A DNA stretch of 64,000 bases from Mycobacterium sp. M26 (GCF_001494595.1 NZ_LN929907.1:873468-937467); one strand, 5' to 3'; shown: positions 28,791 through 38,974, counted from the stretch's first letter. Notes: generated by a model from the sequence alone, not told the origin. Made by a program: numbers and translations.

Positions 28791-30574
28791 CCGAACAGCC
28801 GCCTGCGCTTGCGCACCGGTGGCCGCCGCGAGGCGTACGGCCACGGATTGTTGCGCTCCGGCACCGCATCGGTGCGGACCTGTTTGAGCTGAGTGCGCAG
28901 ATGCTGGCGCAGTTCGTCCAGGAGCGGATCGGTCCACCGGTTGACGGCCTCGATCGGATCGGCGGTCAGGTCGTAGAGCTCCCACTGGTCGTCGAGCGGG
29001 CTGGTCCGGTAGGTGTCACCTCCTGCGCCGTTGGCGGCCAGATGGCGAACCCCGGGCTCGGTCCAGGTACCCGGATCGTCGAAGGTGCGCACGAGCTTCC
29101 ACAGATGCCCGGCGCCACCTGGCGCTGCCGACTCGTCCACCTGCACCACCAGGCCCTCGAAGTTCGCCGCCACGTGTGCGGGTACCCGAATGCGCAGTAG
29201 CGCAGGCGGATTCACCGTAGCCTTCAGCCGGCGTCCCAACCCCGAGGCACCGCTGTCACCTTCGAGCATGTTGTCGCGAGTCAGGAGGTAGACGGCGCGA
29301 TCACTGTCCTCGGCGGCCCCGTCGACGATCGGCGTCAGGTCGCGGCCCGGCAGCGGGTGCACTTCGCTGAACGTTTCGGCGAGCACCGCCGCGGTGGCCT
29401 GCACGTCGATACCCGCGGCACCCAGCAGTGTGGGCACCAGATCGACGTGCGAGGTGGGGGCCGACACCGTACGCGCGGCGGTGGCCTGGTCGCCGATCCG
29501 CGCGATCACGAACGGAACCCGGGTGGCCTCGTCGTAGAGGTTGAACCACTTCTGGTGCAGGCCGCCGTGCGCGCCGAGCAGGTCGCCGTGATCGGAGGTG
29601 CGCACCAGAACCGCGTTGGCCGAACCGCCCTCGGTCACCGCGCGGCGGACCCGGTCGATCGGTGCATCCACTTCGGCGTGCAAGCGGTAATACAGGTCGC
29701 GGTAGCGCTGGGCGTTGCCGTCATACATGCGCTGGATCGCCGCGGCGGGCCCGTACCCGGAGTAGTAGGCCTCGCGGAACGCGATCTGCGCCGCAGGTTT
29801 GGTCTTGAGATCCTCGTCGGCCGTCGGCGGCGCCGCCACCGGCGGCGGGTCCAGCGGGGAGGGCTCCGCCAAGGGCGTCTTGCGTACCCAGGTGGGGAAC
29901 AGCACGATGTCGTGCGGGTTGACGAAGCTGGCCACCAGCAGGAACGGGCGCAGCGCATCCGGGTCACCGGCCCGCCGCCGGTCGTAGCGGTCCTGCAACC
30001 AGGCCACCACCCGGTCGGCGATCAGCGGGTCGCGCCGGGTGCCGCTGTTGGCCAGCCCGGCTCCGTGCGGCTCCGGACCCACCCATCCGGAAAAGCCATA
30101 GTGATCAAGGGGATTCGCCTCGAGATAGCGCTGGACGGCGGCGTGGTCGACAGTTCCGTCGTCGTCGTTCGTCGCCAGCGGGGCGCCCTTGTCATCGGTC
30201 AGGTCGGCATGCGAGATATGCCACTTGCCGTCATAGTGGGTGTCGTACCCGGCGGCACGGAACCAGTTGCCCAGGGTCGGTACTTCGCCGGGACGCAACC
30301 AGCGCATCCGACTGTCCTCGTAGGTCTTGCCGATACCGTCGGTCTGGGTGACGCCGTGCAGGTCGGGGTACTGCCCGGTGAAGATCGTGGGCCGGCTCGG
30401 CACACAGGCCAACGACCCGGTGTAGTGGCGGGTGAAGCTGACTCCGTTGTCCTCGAACCACTTTCGTCCGGTCAGGACGCGGCGGCGCCAGCCGAGAACG
30501 GCATCCGACTCGTACGGCGGAATTGCGCGTTCCTCGTCGGTCATCACGATGATGACGTCGGGACGATCAGACAT
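28787..30574 (-). CDS. Sulfatase (formylglycine-dependent)
   Basis: 595 residues of the alkaline phosphatase/sulfatase superfamily. The active-site signature is CVPSRPTIFTGQYPDLHG: Cys in CxPSR is the residue oxidised to formylglycine. Also visible are VIIVMTDEE near the N-terminus (metal site), NGVSFTRHYTGSLACVPSR, GKWHIS, and TSDHGDLLGAHGG (metal Asp-His). No signal peptide is seen, so it is probably cytoplasmic and acts on a small sulfate ester. Its ATG overlaps the stop of the SRPBCC gene, and it is the last of a probable operon that begins with an ABC exporter. The substrate is unknown. Confidence 0.85.
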   Translation of the reverse strand: MSDRPDVIIVMTDEERAIPPYESDAVLGWRRRVLTGRKWFEDNGVSFTRHYTGSLACVPSRPTIFTGQYPDLHGVTQTDGIGKTYEDSRMRWLRPGEVPTLGNWFRAAGYDTHYDGKWHISHADLTDDKGAPLATNDDDGTVDHAAVQRYLEANPLDHYGFSGWVGPEPHGAGLANSGTRRDPLIADRVVAWLQDRYDRRRAGDPDALRPFLLVASFVNPHDIVLFPTWVRKTPLAEPSPLDPPPVAAPPTADEDLKTKPAAQIAFREAYYSGYGPAAAIQRMYDGNAQRYRDLYYRLHAEVDAPIDRVRRAVTEGGSANAVLVRTSDHGDLLGAHGGLHQKWFNLYDEATRVPFVIARIGDQATAARTVSAPTSHVDLVPTLLGAAGIDVQATAAVLAETFSEVHPLPGRDLTPIVDGAAEDSDRAVYLLTRDNMLEGDSGASGLGRRLKATVNPPALLRIRVPAHVAANFEGLVVQVDESAAPGGAGHLWKLVRTFDDPGTWTEPGVRHLAANGAGGDTYRTSPLDDQWELYDLTADPIEAVNRWTDPLLDELRQHLRTQLKQVRTDAVPERNNPWPYASRRPPVRKRRRLFG

Positions 30575-31034
30575 GGGCTCGCTCCATTCTGCGAGACAGC
30601 GCCTCCAGAAGCGCGTCGAGTTGCTTGGCGGAGAAGCGGGCGACCGCGTTCTCGGCGAGGTGCTGCAATCGATTCGGTCCGATCTCGACCGTCGTGGTCA
30701 ACGTGACCTCGGTGCCGCCGCTGACCGGCTGCAGCGTCCAACGGTTGTTGAGCCGGTGCACCTGAGCGGGAAGGCCCTCGATGTCGTAGGCCAGGGTGTG
30801 TGGCGGATCGAAATCGGTGATGCGCTCGACGACGACATTGCGGCCGAGCTGGATTCTGCGGGCCGCGCCGACACCGATACCGTCGGCGGCGGGAGTCAGT
30901 AGACAGGAGTGGTCGACGATGTCGGCCCAGGAGCTGATGGCACCGAAGTCGGCGAGGACGTCCCAGATGGGTTGTGCCTCGGTCGGTATGGTTCTGCTGC
31001 GACGGGAGTCGGCCACCAGCCCATCCAACCTCAT
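30567..31034 (-). CDS. SRPBCC (polyketide cyclase/dehydrase-like) protein
   Basis: 155 residues of the START/SRPBCC fold: TIPTEAQPIWDVLADFGAISSWAD at the start, then IGVGAARRIQLGRNVVVERITDFDPPHTLAYDIEGL and TEVTLTTTVEIG. Proteins of this fold bind hydrophobic ligands or act on polyketides, but the fold alone does not give a function. It begins 13 bp after the second ABC permease and overlaps the sulfatase start by 8 bp, so it is co-transcribed with both. Confidence 0.75.
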   Translation of the reverse strand: MRLDGLVADSRRSRTIPTEAQPIWDVLADFGAISSWADIVDHSCLLTPAADGIGVGAARRIQLGRNVVVERITDFDPPHTLAYDIEGLPAQVHRLNNRWTLQPVSGGTEVTLTTTVEIGPNRLQHLAENAVARFSAKQLDALLEALSRRMERAHV

Positions 31035-31047
31035 CGAGGCGTGGCTG

Positions 31048-31812
31048 TCAGCGCCCTGTCGCGTTGCGATAGCCCCGGACCGCGAGCGGGCCGAAGACGG
31101 CGACCAGGGTCAGCGTCCACCCCAGCGTGTGCACGAGCGGCCACAGAATCGGGCCGCCCTGTGCCAGCCCTCGCATGGCCTCGATCGCCGGAGACATCGG
31201 CTGGATCTGCACGATCGGCTGGACCCAGCCGGGGAACACCGCCAGCGGCACCATGCCGGTGTTGAAGAACAGCAGCAGGAAGCACACCGACGACAGCCCG
31301 GTCACGATGTTCTTGCCGTTGGCGCGCACGGCCAGGGCCACCACCACAGTGGCGAAGCCGATGACCACGATGACCGGGACCAGCAGGAAGCCCAGCGCCG
31401 CCGGCACGCCCTGGGTGAATCGCAGCCCCATCGCGACACCCACGGCGGTGATGACGACCGTCCCGGCGAACGCCCGCGCAGCTTCGGCGAGCAGCCGTCC
31501 GCTCAGCGCGCTGGCGCGATGCACGGGCAGCACCCACAGCCTGCTCAGCAATCCCGACTGGCGTTCATCGGGGATCGCGACGCCAGTGCCGATGGCGCCG
31601 AACAGGACACCGGCGACGGCGCACATCGGCACCAGGCCGTAGAGGCTGTCGTCACCGGTGAGCGCGAGGATCGACTTGCCGATCACCGTTTTGTACACGA
31701 CGAGCAGAAAGGTGGGGAACACGATCGCCTGGACCAACACGATCGGTTCACGGCGCCAGCGGGTGAGGAGCCGGCCGGCGTGCAGGCCGCCCTGGGTCAC
31801 CAGTGTGGTCAT
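31048..31812 (-). CDS. ABC-2 type permease (DrrC-like), exporter subunit
   Basis: 254 residues with about six hydrophobic segments and the ABC-2 motif region GTGVAIPDERQSGLLSRLWVLPVHRASALSGRLLAE. ATG 31812 overlaps the stop of the preceding permease (ATGA); the longer frame to 31872 is rejected. With the permease at 31809 and the ATPase at 32543 it makes a complete Drr-type exporter, a class that exports lipids, antibiotics or siderophore-like molecules. The position beside mbtK suggests siderophore export (inference). Confidence 0.8.
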   Translation of the reverse strand: MTTLVTQGGLHAGRLLTRWRREPIVLVQAIVFPTFLLVVYKTVIGKSILALTGDDSLYGLVPMCAVAGVLFGAIGTGVAIPDERQSGLLSRLWVLPVHRASALSGRLLAEAARAFAGTVVITAVGVAMGLRFTQGVPAALGFLLVPVIVVIGFATVVVALAVRANGKNIVTGLSSVCFLLLFFNTGMVPLAVFPGWVQPIVQIQPMSPAIEAMRGLAQGGPILWPLVHTLGWTLTLVAVFGPLAVRGYRNATGR

Positions 31813-32546
31813 GTCGTTCTCCGTTGCATCCGCAAGGCGATCGCGCCGAAGGCGATCAGCAGCCCTGCGCACCAGGCGAGGCTGACACCGAGGTTGACCT
31901 GCTCGCCGGATGCGAAGCCCCGCAGGGTCGTTGAGATCTGGGACACCGGCTGGTTGCGCACGAAGGGCTCCAGCCAGCCGGGGAACGCGGTCGCCGGTGC
32001 GATGCCGGTGGACAGCATCACCAGCAGTAGCTGCGGAACCAGCAGCGTCTGGCTGGCGGCCTCCGCACTCTGCGACACCGCGCCCATCGCGTCCGCCCCC
32101 AAGGACAGGGCGAGCGAAAGTCCGAGTGCGAGAACAACAAATGCCACCACATAGCCGACCGATCCGGCGAACCGGAACCCGAACAGATACCCCGTGGCCA
32201 GTGCGGCCGCCAGCGCCGCCGATGCCCGGATGAGCGACGAGAGCATCCGCGCCGAGACCGGGGCGAACCTGCCCAGCGGCAGCGAGCGCAGCCGCACGCC
32301 CATGCCGTTGAGATGATCACGCGCCGAGCGGTCCGCCGTCGTCATCGCGGTGAAGATCATGGCCTGGATGACGATGACCGGCAGGATGTACTGGGCGTAG
32401 CTCATGCCGCCGGTGTTGATCACGTTGCGCAGCGTGATGTTGAAGCAGACGAAAAAGGCGATCGGCCCGAGGATCGCGAACACCAGATCGCCGTCGCGAA
32501 CGGTCCCCAGCACCGAGCGTTCGGTCAGCGCGGCCAGTGCCGTCAC
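31809..32546 (-). CDS. ABC-2 type permease (DrrB-like), exporter subunit
   Basis: 245 residues, about six membrane segments, with the ABC-2 signature around ADRSARDHLNGMGVRLRSLPLGRFAPVSARML. The GTG start overlaps the ATPase stop (GTGA), and its own stop overlaps the next permease. It differs in sequence from its partner permease, so the exporter is probably a heterodimeric membrane unit driven by the adjacent ATPase. Confidence 0.8.
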   Translation of the reverse strand: MTALAALTERSVLGTVRDGDLVFAILGPIAFFVCFNITLRNVINTGGMSYAQYILPVIVIQAMIFTAMTTADRSARDHLNGMGVRLRSLPLGRFAPVSARMLSSLIRASAALAAALATGYLFGFRFAGSVGYVVAFVVLALGLSLALSLGADAMGAVSQSAEAASQTLLVPQLLLVMLSTGIAPATAFPGWLEPFVRNQPVSQISTTLRGFASGEQVNLGVSLAWCAGLLIAFGAIALRMQRRTT

Positions 32547-33484
32547 GTGCCCACCCCGGCGCCGGTCAGGCGGAAGAACACCTCGTCGAGTGAGGGCCGG
32601 CGCAGGGCCACATCGGCGACGGCGACGTCAAGTGGTTCGATGCGGCGGAACACCTCGGCCAGTGTCGCCAGCCCGTCGGGTGCCGGAAGCGACACCGAGG
32701 TGTCGCCGACTTCGAGGCCGGGCATACCGCTCAGCGCGGCGGCGATCTGGCCGAGATCGCCGGTGGCGACCGGGGTCACCTGGCAGAAGCTCCCGCCCAC
32801 ACGGTGTTTGAGTTCTTCGGGACTTCCGCTGGCGATCACGGTGCCGTGGTCGATGACGACGATGTCGTCGGCCAGCGCGTCGGCCTCTTCGAGATACTGC
32901 GTGGTCAGCAGGACGGTGATGCCGTCATCCCGCAGCCTCGACACCAGCGCCCAGACGTCCTGCCTGCTGCGCGGGTCCAATCCCGTCGTCGGCTCGTCGA
33001 GGAAGAGCACCCGCGGTGGGACGACGAGTCCGCAGGCGATGTCCACCCGTCGGCGCATGCCGCCGGAGTACTTGCCGACGCGGCGGTCGGCGGCGTCCGA
33101 CAGCGAGAACTGGTCCAGCAGTTCCTCGGCCCGTCGCCGCGCCTGCGCTCGGCTGAGTCCGCGCAACCGGCCGAAGAGCACCAGATTCTCACGGCCGGTG
33201 AGCATTTCGTCGACGGCGGCGTACTGCCCGGTCAAACCGATCGCCTCGCGCACCGCAGCGTCCTGGGTGACGACGTCGAACCCGGACACCCGCGCCTGTC
33301 CCGAGCTGGGCAGCGACAGGGTGGACAGGATGTTGATCGTCGTCGTCTTGCCTGCGCCGTTGGGGCCCAGCAGACCCAGTACCGAACCGGTGCGCGCGCT
33401 GAACGAGACACCGGCAAGCGCGGGCGGTGAGCTGCGGCTGAAGGTCTTGGCGACGTCGATCACCTCGATGGCCAACTCAGTCAT
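32543..33484 (-). CDS. ABC transporter ATPase (DrrA/daunorubicin-resistance type)
   Basis: 313 residues. Walker A is GPNGAGKTTTIN, the ABC signature YSGGMRRRVDIA, and Walker B VLFLDEPTTGLD. The C-terminal extension ending DEVFFRLTGAG is typical of DrrA-type exporters. It energises the two permeases downstream. It is divergent from mbtK with only 53 bp between starts, and an IdeR-like box sits between them, so both transcription units are probably induced under iron limitation. In M. tuberculosis mycobactin is exported by MmpL4/5-MmpS4/5; this could be an additional or alternative exporter here (inference). Confidence 0.85.
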   Translation of the reverse strand: MTELAIEVIDVAKTFSRSSPPALAGVSFSARTGSVLGLLGPNGAGKTTTINILSTLSLPSSGQARVSGFDVVTQDAAVREAIGLTGQYAAVDEMLTGRENLVLFGRLRGLSRAQARRRAEELLDQFSLSDAADRRVGKYSGGMRRRVDIACGLVVPPRVLFLDEPTTGLDPRSRQDVWALVSRLRDDGITVLLTTQYLEEADALADDIVVIDHGTVIASGSPEELKHRVGGSFCQVTPVATGDLGQIAAALSGMPGLEVGDTSVSLPAPDGLATLAEVFRRIEPLDVAVADVALRRPSLDEVFFRLTGAGVGT

Positions 33485-33493
33485 GAGCTGAAC

Positions 33494-33512
33494 TATGGCA
33501 TGCCTAACCTAA
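33494..33512. promoter_or_regulatory. IdeR-like iron box between the Drr exporter and mbtK
   Basis: TATGGCATGCCTAACCTAA matches the IdeR consensus TTAGGTTAGGCTAACCTAA at 13 of 19 positions, with a perfect right half (CCTAACCTAA type). It sits in the 53-bp divergent region and would overlap both promoters. Confidence 0.55.
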
Positions 33513-33537
33513 TTTGTGTGGGCTACGCTCTGCCACG

Positions 33538-34137
33538 ATGACCGAGGTTGTGCTTGCCCGTGCGCTCACCGATCTGTCCACTGCGGTGGCGGCGGTGCCC
33601 GGGCCCCCTGTGCCGGTGGTCGACCCGCCCTTCGATCTGCGGGCCGCGACCCCGTCGGATGCCGAGCTGGTGGCCGAGTGGATGAACCGGCCGCATCTGG
33701 CCGCTGCGTGGGAGTACGACTGGCCGGTTGCGCGCTGGCGCAAACACCTTGTGGCCCAGCTCGATAGCGCGTATTCGTTACCGGTCATCGCCAGCGTTCA
33801 CGGCGTACCCGGTGGCTACCTCGAGATCTATCGGGCGGCCAAGGATTCCATCGCGGCCCGCTATCAGGCCCACCCGCACGACCTGGGGCTGCACGCAGCG
33901 ATTGCGAATCTGGACCTGGTGAACACCGGTCTGGGGCCCATGCTCCTGCCGGCCATCGTGGCCAGTCTCTTCACGCTCGACCCGTTCTGCGAGCGGATCA
34001 TGTTCGACCCCGACCACCGCAATGGGGCTGCCCGAAAGGTGTGCGAAGCGGTGGGGTGCCGGTTCCTTGGTGAGCATCAGATGACCAATCGCCGGATGGC
34101 GCTGTACGCCTTCGACCGGCCGGTCAGCACCGTCTGA
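33538..34137 (+). CDS. mbtK: MbtK, hydroxylysine N-acyltransferase of siderophore synthesis
   Basis: 199-residue GNAT acyltransferase of the MbtK/IucB family, which acylates the epsilon-N of (hydroxy)lysine to create hydroxamate iron ligands. Visible are [36 protein letters not shown], the conserved [13 protein letters not shown] and the C-terminal [25 protein letters not shown], all typical. ATG 33538 was chosen; GTG 33514 would place coding sequence next to the iron box. The partners mbtL, mbtM and mbtN (ACP, ligase, desaturase) that load long acyl chains in M. tuberculosis are not in this window, so the acyl donor here is open. Confidence 0.88.
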   Translation: MTEVVLARALTDLSTAVAAVPGPPVPVVDPPFDLRAATPSDAELVAEWMNRPHLAAAWEYDWPVARWRKHLVAQLDSAYSLPVIASVHGVPGGYLEIYRAAKDSIAARYQAHPHDLGLHAAIANLDLVNTGLGPMLLPAIVASLFTLDPFCERIMFDPDHRNGAARKVCEAVGCRFLGEHQMTNRRMALYAFDRPVSTV

Positions 34138-34212
34138 GCGCGGGAATCCGCGCTCGCGCTTCTTGATTCGCGCCGCCTGCTGCACAGTCCGCGGCTGGAA
34201 CCTTCCTGAGAA

Positions 34213-34231
34213 TTAGGTTAGGCATACCTAT
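34213..34231. promoter_or_regulatory. IdeR box 1 upstream of the secreted protein
   Basis: TTAGGTTAGGCATACCTAT, 16 of 19 matches to the IdeR consensus. It is one of two tandem boxes, spaced 6 bp apart. Confidence 0.75.
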
Positions 34232-34237
34232 TGTTAC

Positions 34238-34256
34238 TTAGGTTAGTCTCAGCTAA
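34238..34256. promoter_or_regulatory. IdeR box 2 upstream of the secreted protein
   Basis: TTAGGTTAGTCTCAGCTAA, 16 of 19 matches to the IdeR consensus. Tandem boxes generally indicate tight iron repression; the downstream start is 46 bp away. Confidence 0.75.
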
Positions 34257-34302
34257 TCTCCGTCGCGGTGCCACTCGGCAAACCCATGAAGAAGGAGATT
34301 CC

Positions 34303-35685
34303 GTGCAACGAGCGTTACGCCTCAGCCTCGCTGAGGCCGATGTCCTGTCCAGTTCCACCGGTTCGGCGCGGCGCGCCAACAGGTTCCTGGTCACCGGTGC
34401 TGCGGTGGTCACGGCGGGTGCTCTGCTCGCGGGCCCGACCGCGCAGAATCTGAATCTGCCCGCCCAGATTCAGCATCACGCCGTCGAACTCACCGGACTG
34501 TCGGCTGCTGTCACCGCGTCACCGATCGAGGTGTACTCCGAGATCCTGTCGGACACCTTCGACAACGTGTCGGCCCTGAGCCAGGCCATCCTGGCCAACC
34601 CCTTGCCGATCCTGTCCCAGGTGATCCGCAACCAGATCGGCTACGCCCAGGAGATCGGCGGCGCCATCGGCGCGATTCCGGCGGGCTGGCAGACCTACGC
34701 CGAGGGTCGCGGCGCGACGTTCCTGGCCAGCCTGCAGACGTCGCTGGATGCCGGTGACGTCGGCGGCGCGGTGAACTACCTGAGCAGTTTCGTGCTCTAC
34801 GGTCTGCAGGCCACGGTCTTGCCGGTGCTCAACACTCTGCTGACCTACACCCCGCGGGGAAGCACTGTGGCCAATCCTGGTATCCCCCAGACGATTGCCC
34901 AGAATGTCGCTAATGCCGTTGGCGTCCTGTTCTCCTCGACCGTCGTGGTGAGCAATCTGTTCCAGTCGGTCTACGGCACGACGCTGAGCGTGCTGGCGTC
35001 GGCCGGCGACGGACTGGCCGGTTTCGCCCAGTCGGTCTCCGCCGGTGACATCCAGGGTGCCGTCAACTCGTTGGTCAACCTTCCGGGTCTGATGGTCAAC
35101 GGCTTGCTCAACGGCTGGCAGCATCCGATCTCGGCGGCGCCGTTCCCGGCACTGCTGACCTTCATTCCGGTGGCCCCGCCGACCGATCCGGAGAACGGCG
35201 TCACCCGTACCGGCACGTCGATCGGGCTGCTCGGTCGGCTGTTGGTGAGCATCCCGCAGGCGATCGCCGCCGCCATTACGCCGGCCACGACCACGGCAGC
35301 GGCCAGTGCCGCCCCGGCCACCGCGCTGGCTGCCACGGCCGAGGTCACCGAGGCGGCGACATCGGAGACGGCGACCGCCGAAACGGTCAGCACGGAGCCG
35401 GCCACCCAGGCCGAATCGACGGAAGCTTCGACTTCGTCTGCTGCCGAATCGGATTCGACGACCACCGTCACCAAGCCGGCCACATCGGCTCGATCGGCGG
35501 CATCGAGCACCCGCTCGGATCGCAGCACGGATTCGGACACCACGAGCACCACCAGCAGTGGTGACCAGGTGAAGAAGTCGGTCGGCGGCTCCCGCAAGGC
35601 TCAGGCCAAGAAGTCGACGGCGTCGTCGGGGTCGGACTCGTCCTCGAGTTCCAGTTCCTCGGATTCCTCCGACTCGTCGGACTAG
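34303..35685 (+). CDS. Iron-boxed exported Ala/Ser-rich protein (GjpA porin-like family?)
   Basis: 460 residues from a GTG start with an AAGGAGA site; the frame to 34231 would read through the iron boxes. A basic N-terminus precedes a hydrophobic segment (FLVTGAAVVTAGALLAGPTA), so it is likely exported. The middle has segments seen in many uncharacterised mycobacterial proteins, some annotated as GjpA-type outer-membrane porins: EVYSEILSDTFDNV, ANPLPILSQVIRNQIGYAQEIG, DVGGAVNYLSSFVL, DIQGAVNSLVNLPGLMVNGLLNGW. The C-terminal third is Ala/Thr-rich, ending in a long Ser/Asp run. It lies between mbtK and mbtI behind tandem IdeR boxes, so a role in siderophore passage through the envelope is plausible but unproven. 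Confidence 0.65.
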   Translation: MQRALRLSLAEADVLSSSTGSARRANRFLVTGAAVVTAGALLAGPTAQNLNLPAQIQHHAVELTGLSAAVTASPIEVYSEILSDTFDNVSALSQAILANPLPILSQVIRNQIGYAQEIGGAIGAIPAGWQTYAEGRGATFLASLQTSLDAGDVGGAVNYLSSFVLYGLQATVLPVLNTLLTYTPRGSTVANPGIPQTIAQNVANAVGVLFSSTVVVSNLFQSVYGTTLSVLASAGDGLAGFAQSVSAGDIQGAVNSLVNLPGLMVNGLLNGWQHPISAAPFPALLTFIPVAPPTDPENGVTRTGTSIGLLGRLLVSIPQAIAAAITPATTTAAASAAPATALAATAEVTEAATSETATAETVSTEPATQAESTEASTSSAAESDSTTTVTKPATSARSAASSTRSDRSTDSDTTSTTSSGDQVKKSVGGSRKAQAKKSTASSGSDSSSSSSSSDSSDSSD

Positions 35686-37110
<1,425 letters not shown>

Positions 37111-37170
37111 GCATCGTGAGTCGATCATTTTCAGGCAGTCGCGCATGCCCCTCGTTACTGCGAGACTGTA

Positions 37171-37207
37171 GTTATCGTGCTGGCTACTCGCACTCTTGCG
37201 CGATAAC
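37171..37207. terminator. Possible terminator between convergent mbtI and mbtA
   Basis: GTTATCG (37171-37177) and CGATAAC (37201-37207) form a 7-bp stem, with a further partial pairing, inside the 156-bp gap between the two convergent stops. Otherwise this gap holds nothing recognisable. Confidence 0.35.
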
Positions 37208-37266
37208 GACAGCCTCGGTGAAGTGGTGAGGATAGCAGTGAATTCCTGACGCGGGTCTGAGTCGCC

Positions 37267-38862
37267 TCACGACCGAAGCTGCGCGACGATCGCGCGTTTG
37301 TCGACCTTGCCGACGGCGGTGGTGGGCAGCGACGCCATCGGCGCGACGGTATCCGGACGGCAGTGCACGGCGACTCCACGACGATCCAGATGGCTGTTGA
37401 TCTCGGCGAGAGACAGCGAATCACCCTGCACCACAACGGCAGCGCAGATCCTCTCCCCGAGGAAGGGATCAGGCAAACCCACGGCGGCCGCTGCGGAGAT
37501 CCGCGGATGGGCCAGCAGGTGGCTTTCGAGGTCGAGTGCCGACACCGTCTCACCGGCCCGGGTGATCACGTCCTTGACCCGGCCGGTCACTTCCAGATAG
37601 CCGTTGCCGAACCGGCGGACCCGATCGCCGGTGCGATAGAAGCCGTCGGTGGTGAAGGATCGCCGGTTGTCCTCGTCGGCGCGGAAGTAGCCGTTGATCG
37701 TGTACGGCCCACGCACCAGCAACTCGCCGGGCTCGCCGGCCGGGACGGGTGTGTCGTCCGCACCGACCACCCGCACCTCGTCATGCGGGGACAGCGGCCG
37801 GCCCTGGGTATGGTCCACGAGGTCGGGGCCATCCTCGATTCCGGTGTAGCACAACAGGCCTTCGGCCATCCCGAACACCTGCTGAAGGCCGGGTGTGAGG
37901 GTGGCGCGGATATGCCGCGCATCGTCGGCGGCGAGCTTGGCGCCGCCGACCTGAAGCAGGCGCAGTGTGTGGGGGCGGTGCTCCTCCCACTCGCAGGCCT
38001 GCGCCCACAGCCGGGCGAGTGCGGGCACCAGTGCGGTGACCGTGACACCGTGGCGGGCGATCGTGGCGAATGCCGACTCCGGACTCGGATCGGTGGTGAA
38101 CACCACCGGTGCCCCGACACTCATCGCGCCCAGCAGTCCGGGGCAGGCCAGCGGGAAGTTGTGGCCTGCGGGGAGCGCGGCGAGATAGACGTCGTCCTCG
38201 GTCAGCCGGCACACCCGGGCGCTGGCGGTGGCGTTGTACACGTAGTCGTCGTGGGTGCGGGGGATGAGCTTCGGAGCGCCGGTGGTGCCGCCGGACACCA
38301 GGAGCAGGGCGGGTGCCGCGGTGTCGGGGCGCAGCGCCGGGCTCGGCCCGACGGATGCGCACAGCTGCGCCCACGGGATGTCCGGGCCCGCCTCACCGTC
38401 GATGATGATGTGTCGAAGCTCGTTGTCGCGCCTGGCAAGTCGGCGAGCTATCGCCGGATAGTCCACCGTGCTCCCGCCGCCGACGATGATCGCCGTCGCC
38501 CGGCTGACGTCGAGGAAGTGCGCGAGTTCCGCCTCCCGGTGCCCGGGCAGGCACATCACCGGGAGTGCACCGGTTCGCAGCACCGCGAACAGTGCCACTG
38601 CGAACTCGCAGCTGTTCGGAAGTTGCACCAGAATCGCGTCGCCGCAACCGATTCCGAGTGCGTGAAGTCCGGCGGCCGCTGAATCGGCGCGGCGGTCGAG
38701 TTCGGCGTAGGTCAGATGGGATCGGTCGTCGATCACCGCGGGGCGCTCCGGCCAGGTCGTCGCCGCGCTCCGCAAGATCTCGTCGAGAGCCTGCCCGGTC
38801 CAGTAGCCGGCCGCGCGATACGTGGCCGCGCGGGCGGGCGGAAACGGGACGAAACCAGTCAT
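37267..38862 (-). CDS. mbtA: MbtA, salicyl-AMP ligase
   Basis: 531-residue stand-alone aryl-acid adenylating enzyme of the DhbE/EntE/MbtA type. It activates salicylate with ATP and loads it onto the aryl carrier domain of MbtB. Motifs are FVPFPPARAATYRAAGYW at the N-terminus (typical of the family), LLLVSGGTTGAPKLIPRTHDDYVYN (A3), QVFGMAEGLLCYT (A5), YRTGDRVRRFGNGYLEVTGRVKDVI (A7/A8) and the catalytic Lys in LPTTAVGKVDKRAI (A10). It is divergent from mbtB, sharing a promoter region with two IdeR-like boxes, as in the mbtA-mbtB arrangement of M. tuberculosis. Confidence 0.92.
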   Translation of the reverse strand: MTGFVPFPPARAATYRAAGYWTGQALDEILRSAATTWPERPAVIDDRSHLTYAELDRRADSAAAGLHALGIGCGDAILVQLPNSCEFAVALFAVLRTGALPVMCLPGHREAELAHFLDVSRATAIIVGGGSTVDYPAIARRLARRDNELRHIIIDGEAGPDIPWAQLCASVGPSPALRPDTAAPALLLVSGGTTGAPKLIPRTHDDYVYNATASARVCRLTEDDVYLAALPAGHNFPLACPGLLGAMSVGAPVVFTTDPSPESAFATIARHGVTVTALVPALARLWAQACEWEEHRPHTLRLLQVGGAKLAADDARHIRATLTPGLQQVFGMAEGLLCYTGIEDGPDLVDHTQGRPLSPHDEVRVVGADDTPVPAGEPGELLVRGPYTINGYFRADEDNRRSFTTDGFYRTGDRVRRFGNGYLEVTGRVKDVITRAGETVSALDLESHLLAHPRISAAAAVGLPDPFLGERICAAVVVQGDSLSLAEINSHLDRRGVAVHCRPDTVAPMASLPTTAVGKVDKRAIVAQLRS

Positions 38863-38899
38863 CGGGCGCTCCTGACGTAGGCCTGGCGGGAGGATCTAG

Positions 38900-38918
38900 A
38901 TAGGGTAGCCTTCCCAAA
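38900..38918. promoter_or_regulatory. IdeR-like box in the mbtA-mbtB region, copy 1
   Basis: ATAGGGTAGCCTTCCCAAA, about 13 of 19 matches to the IdeR consensus, on the mbtA side of the divergent promoter region. Confidence 0.5.
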
Positions 38919-38919
38919 G

Positions 38920-38938
38920 TTAGGGCAGGCTACCTCAA
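38920..38938. promoter_or_regulatory. IdeR-like box in the mbtA-mbtB region, copy 2
   Basis: TTAGGGCAGGCTACCTCAA, about 14 of 19 matches to the IdeR consensus, adjacent to copy 1 and 36 bp before the mbtB start. Confidence 0.6.
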
Positions 38939-38974
38939 AAGTTGGGCGAGGCTACGTTGGATCGGGAGGCGGCG

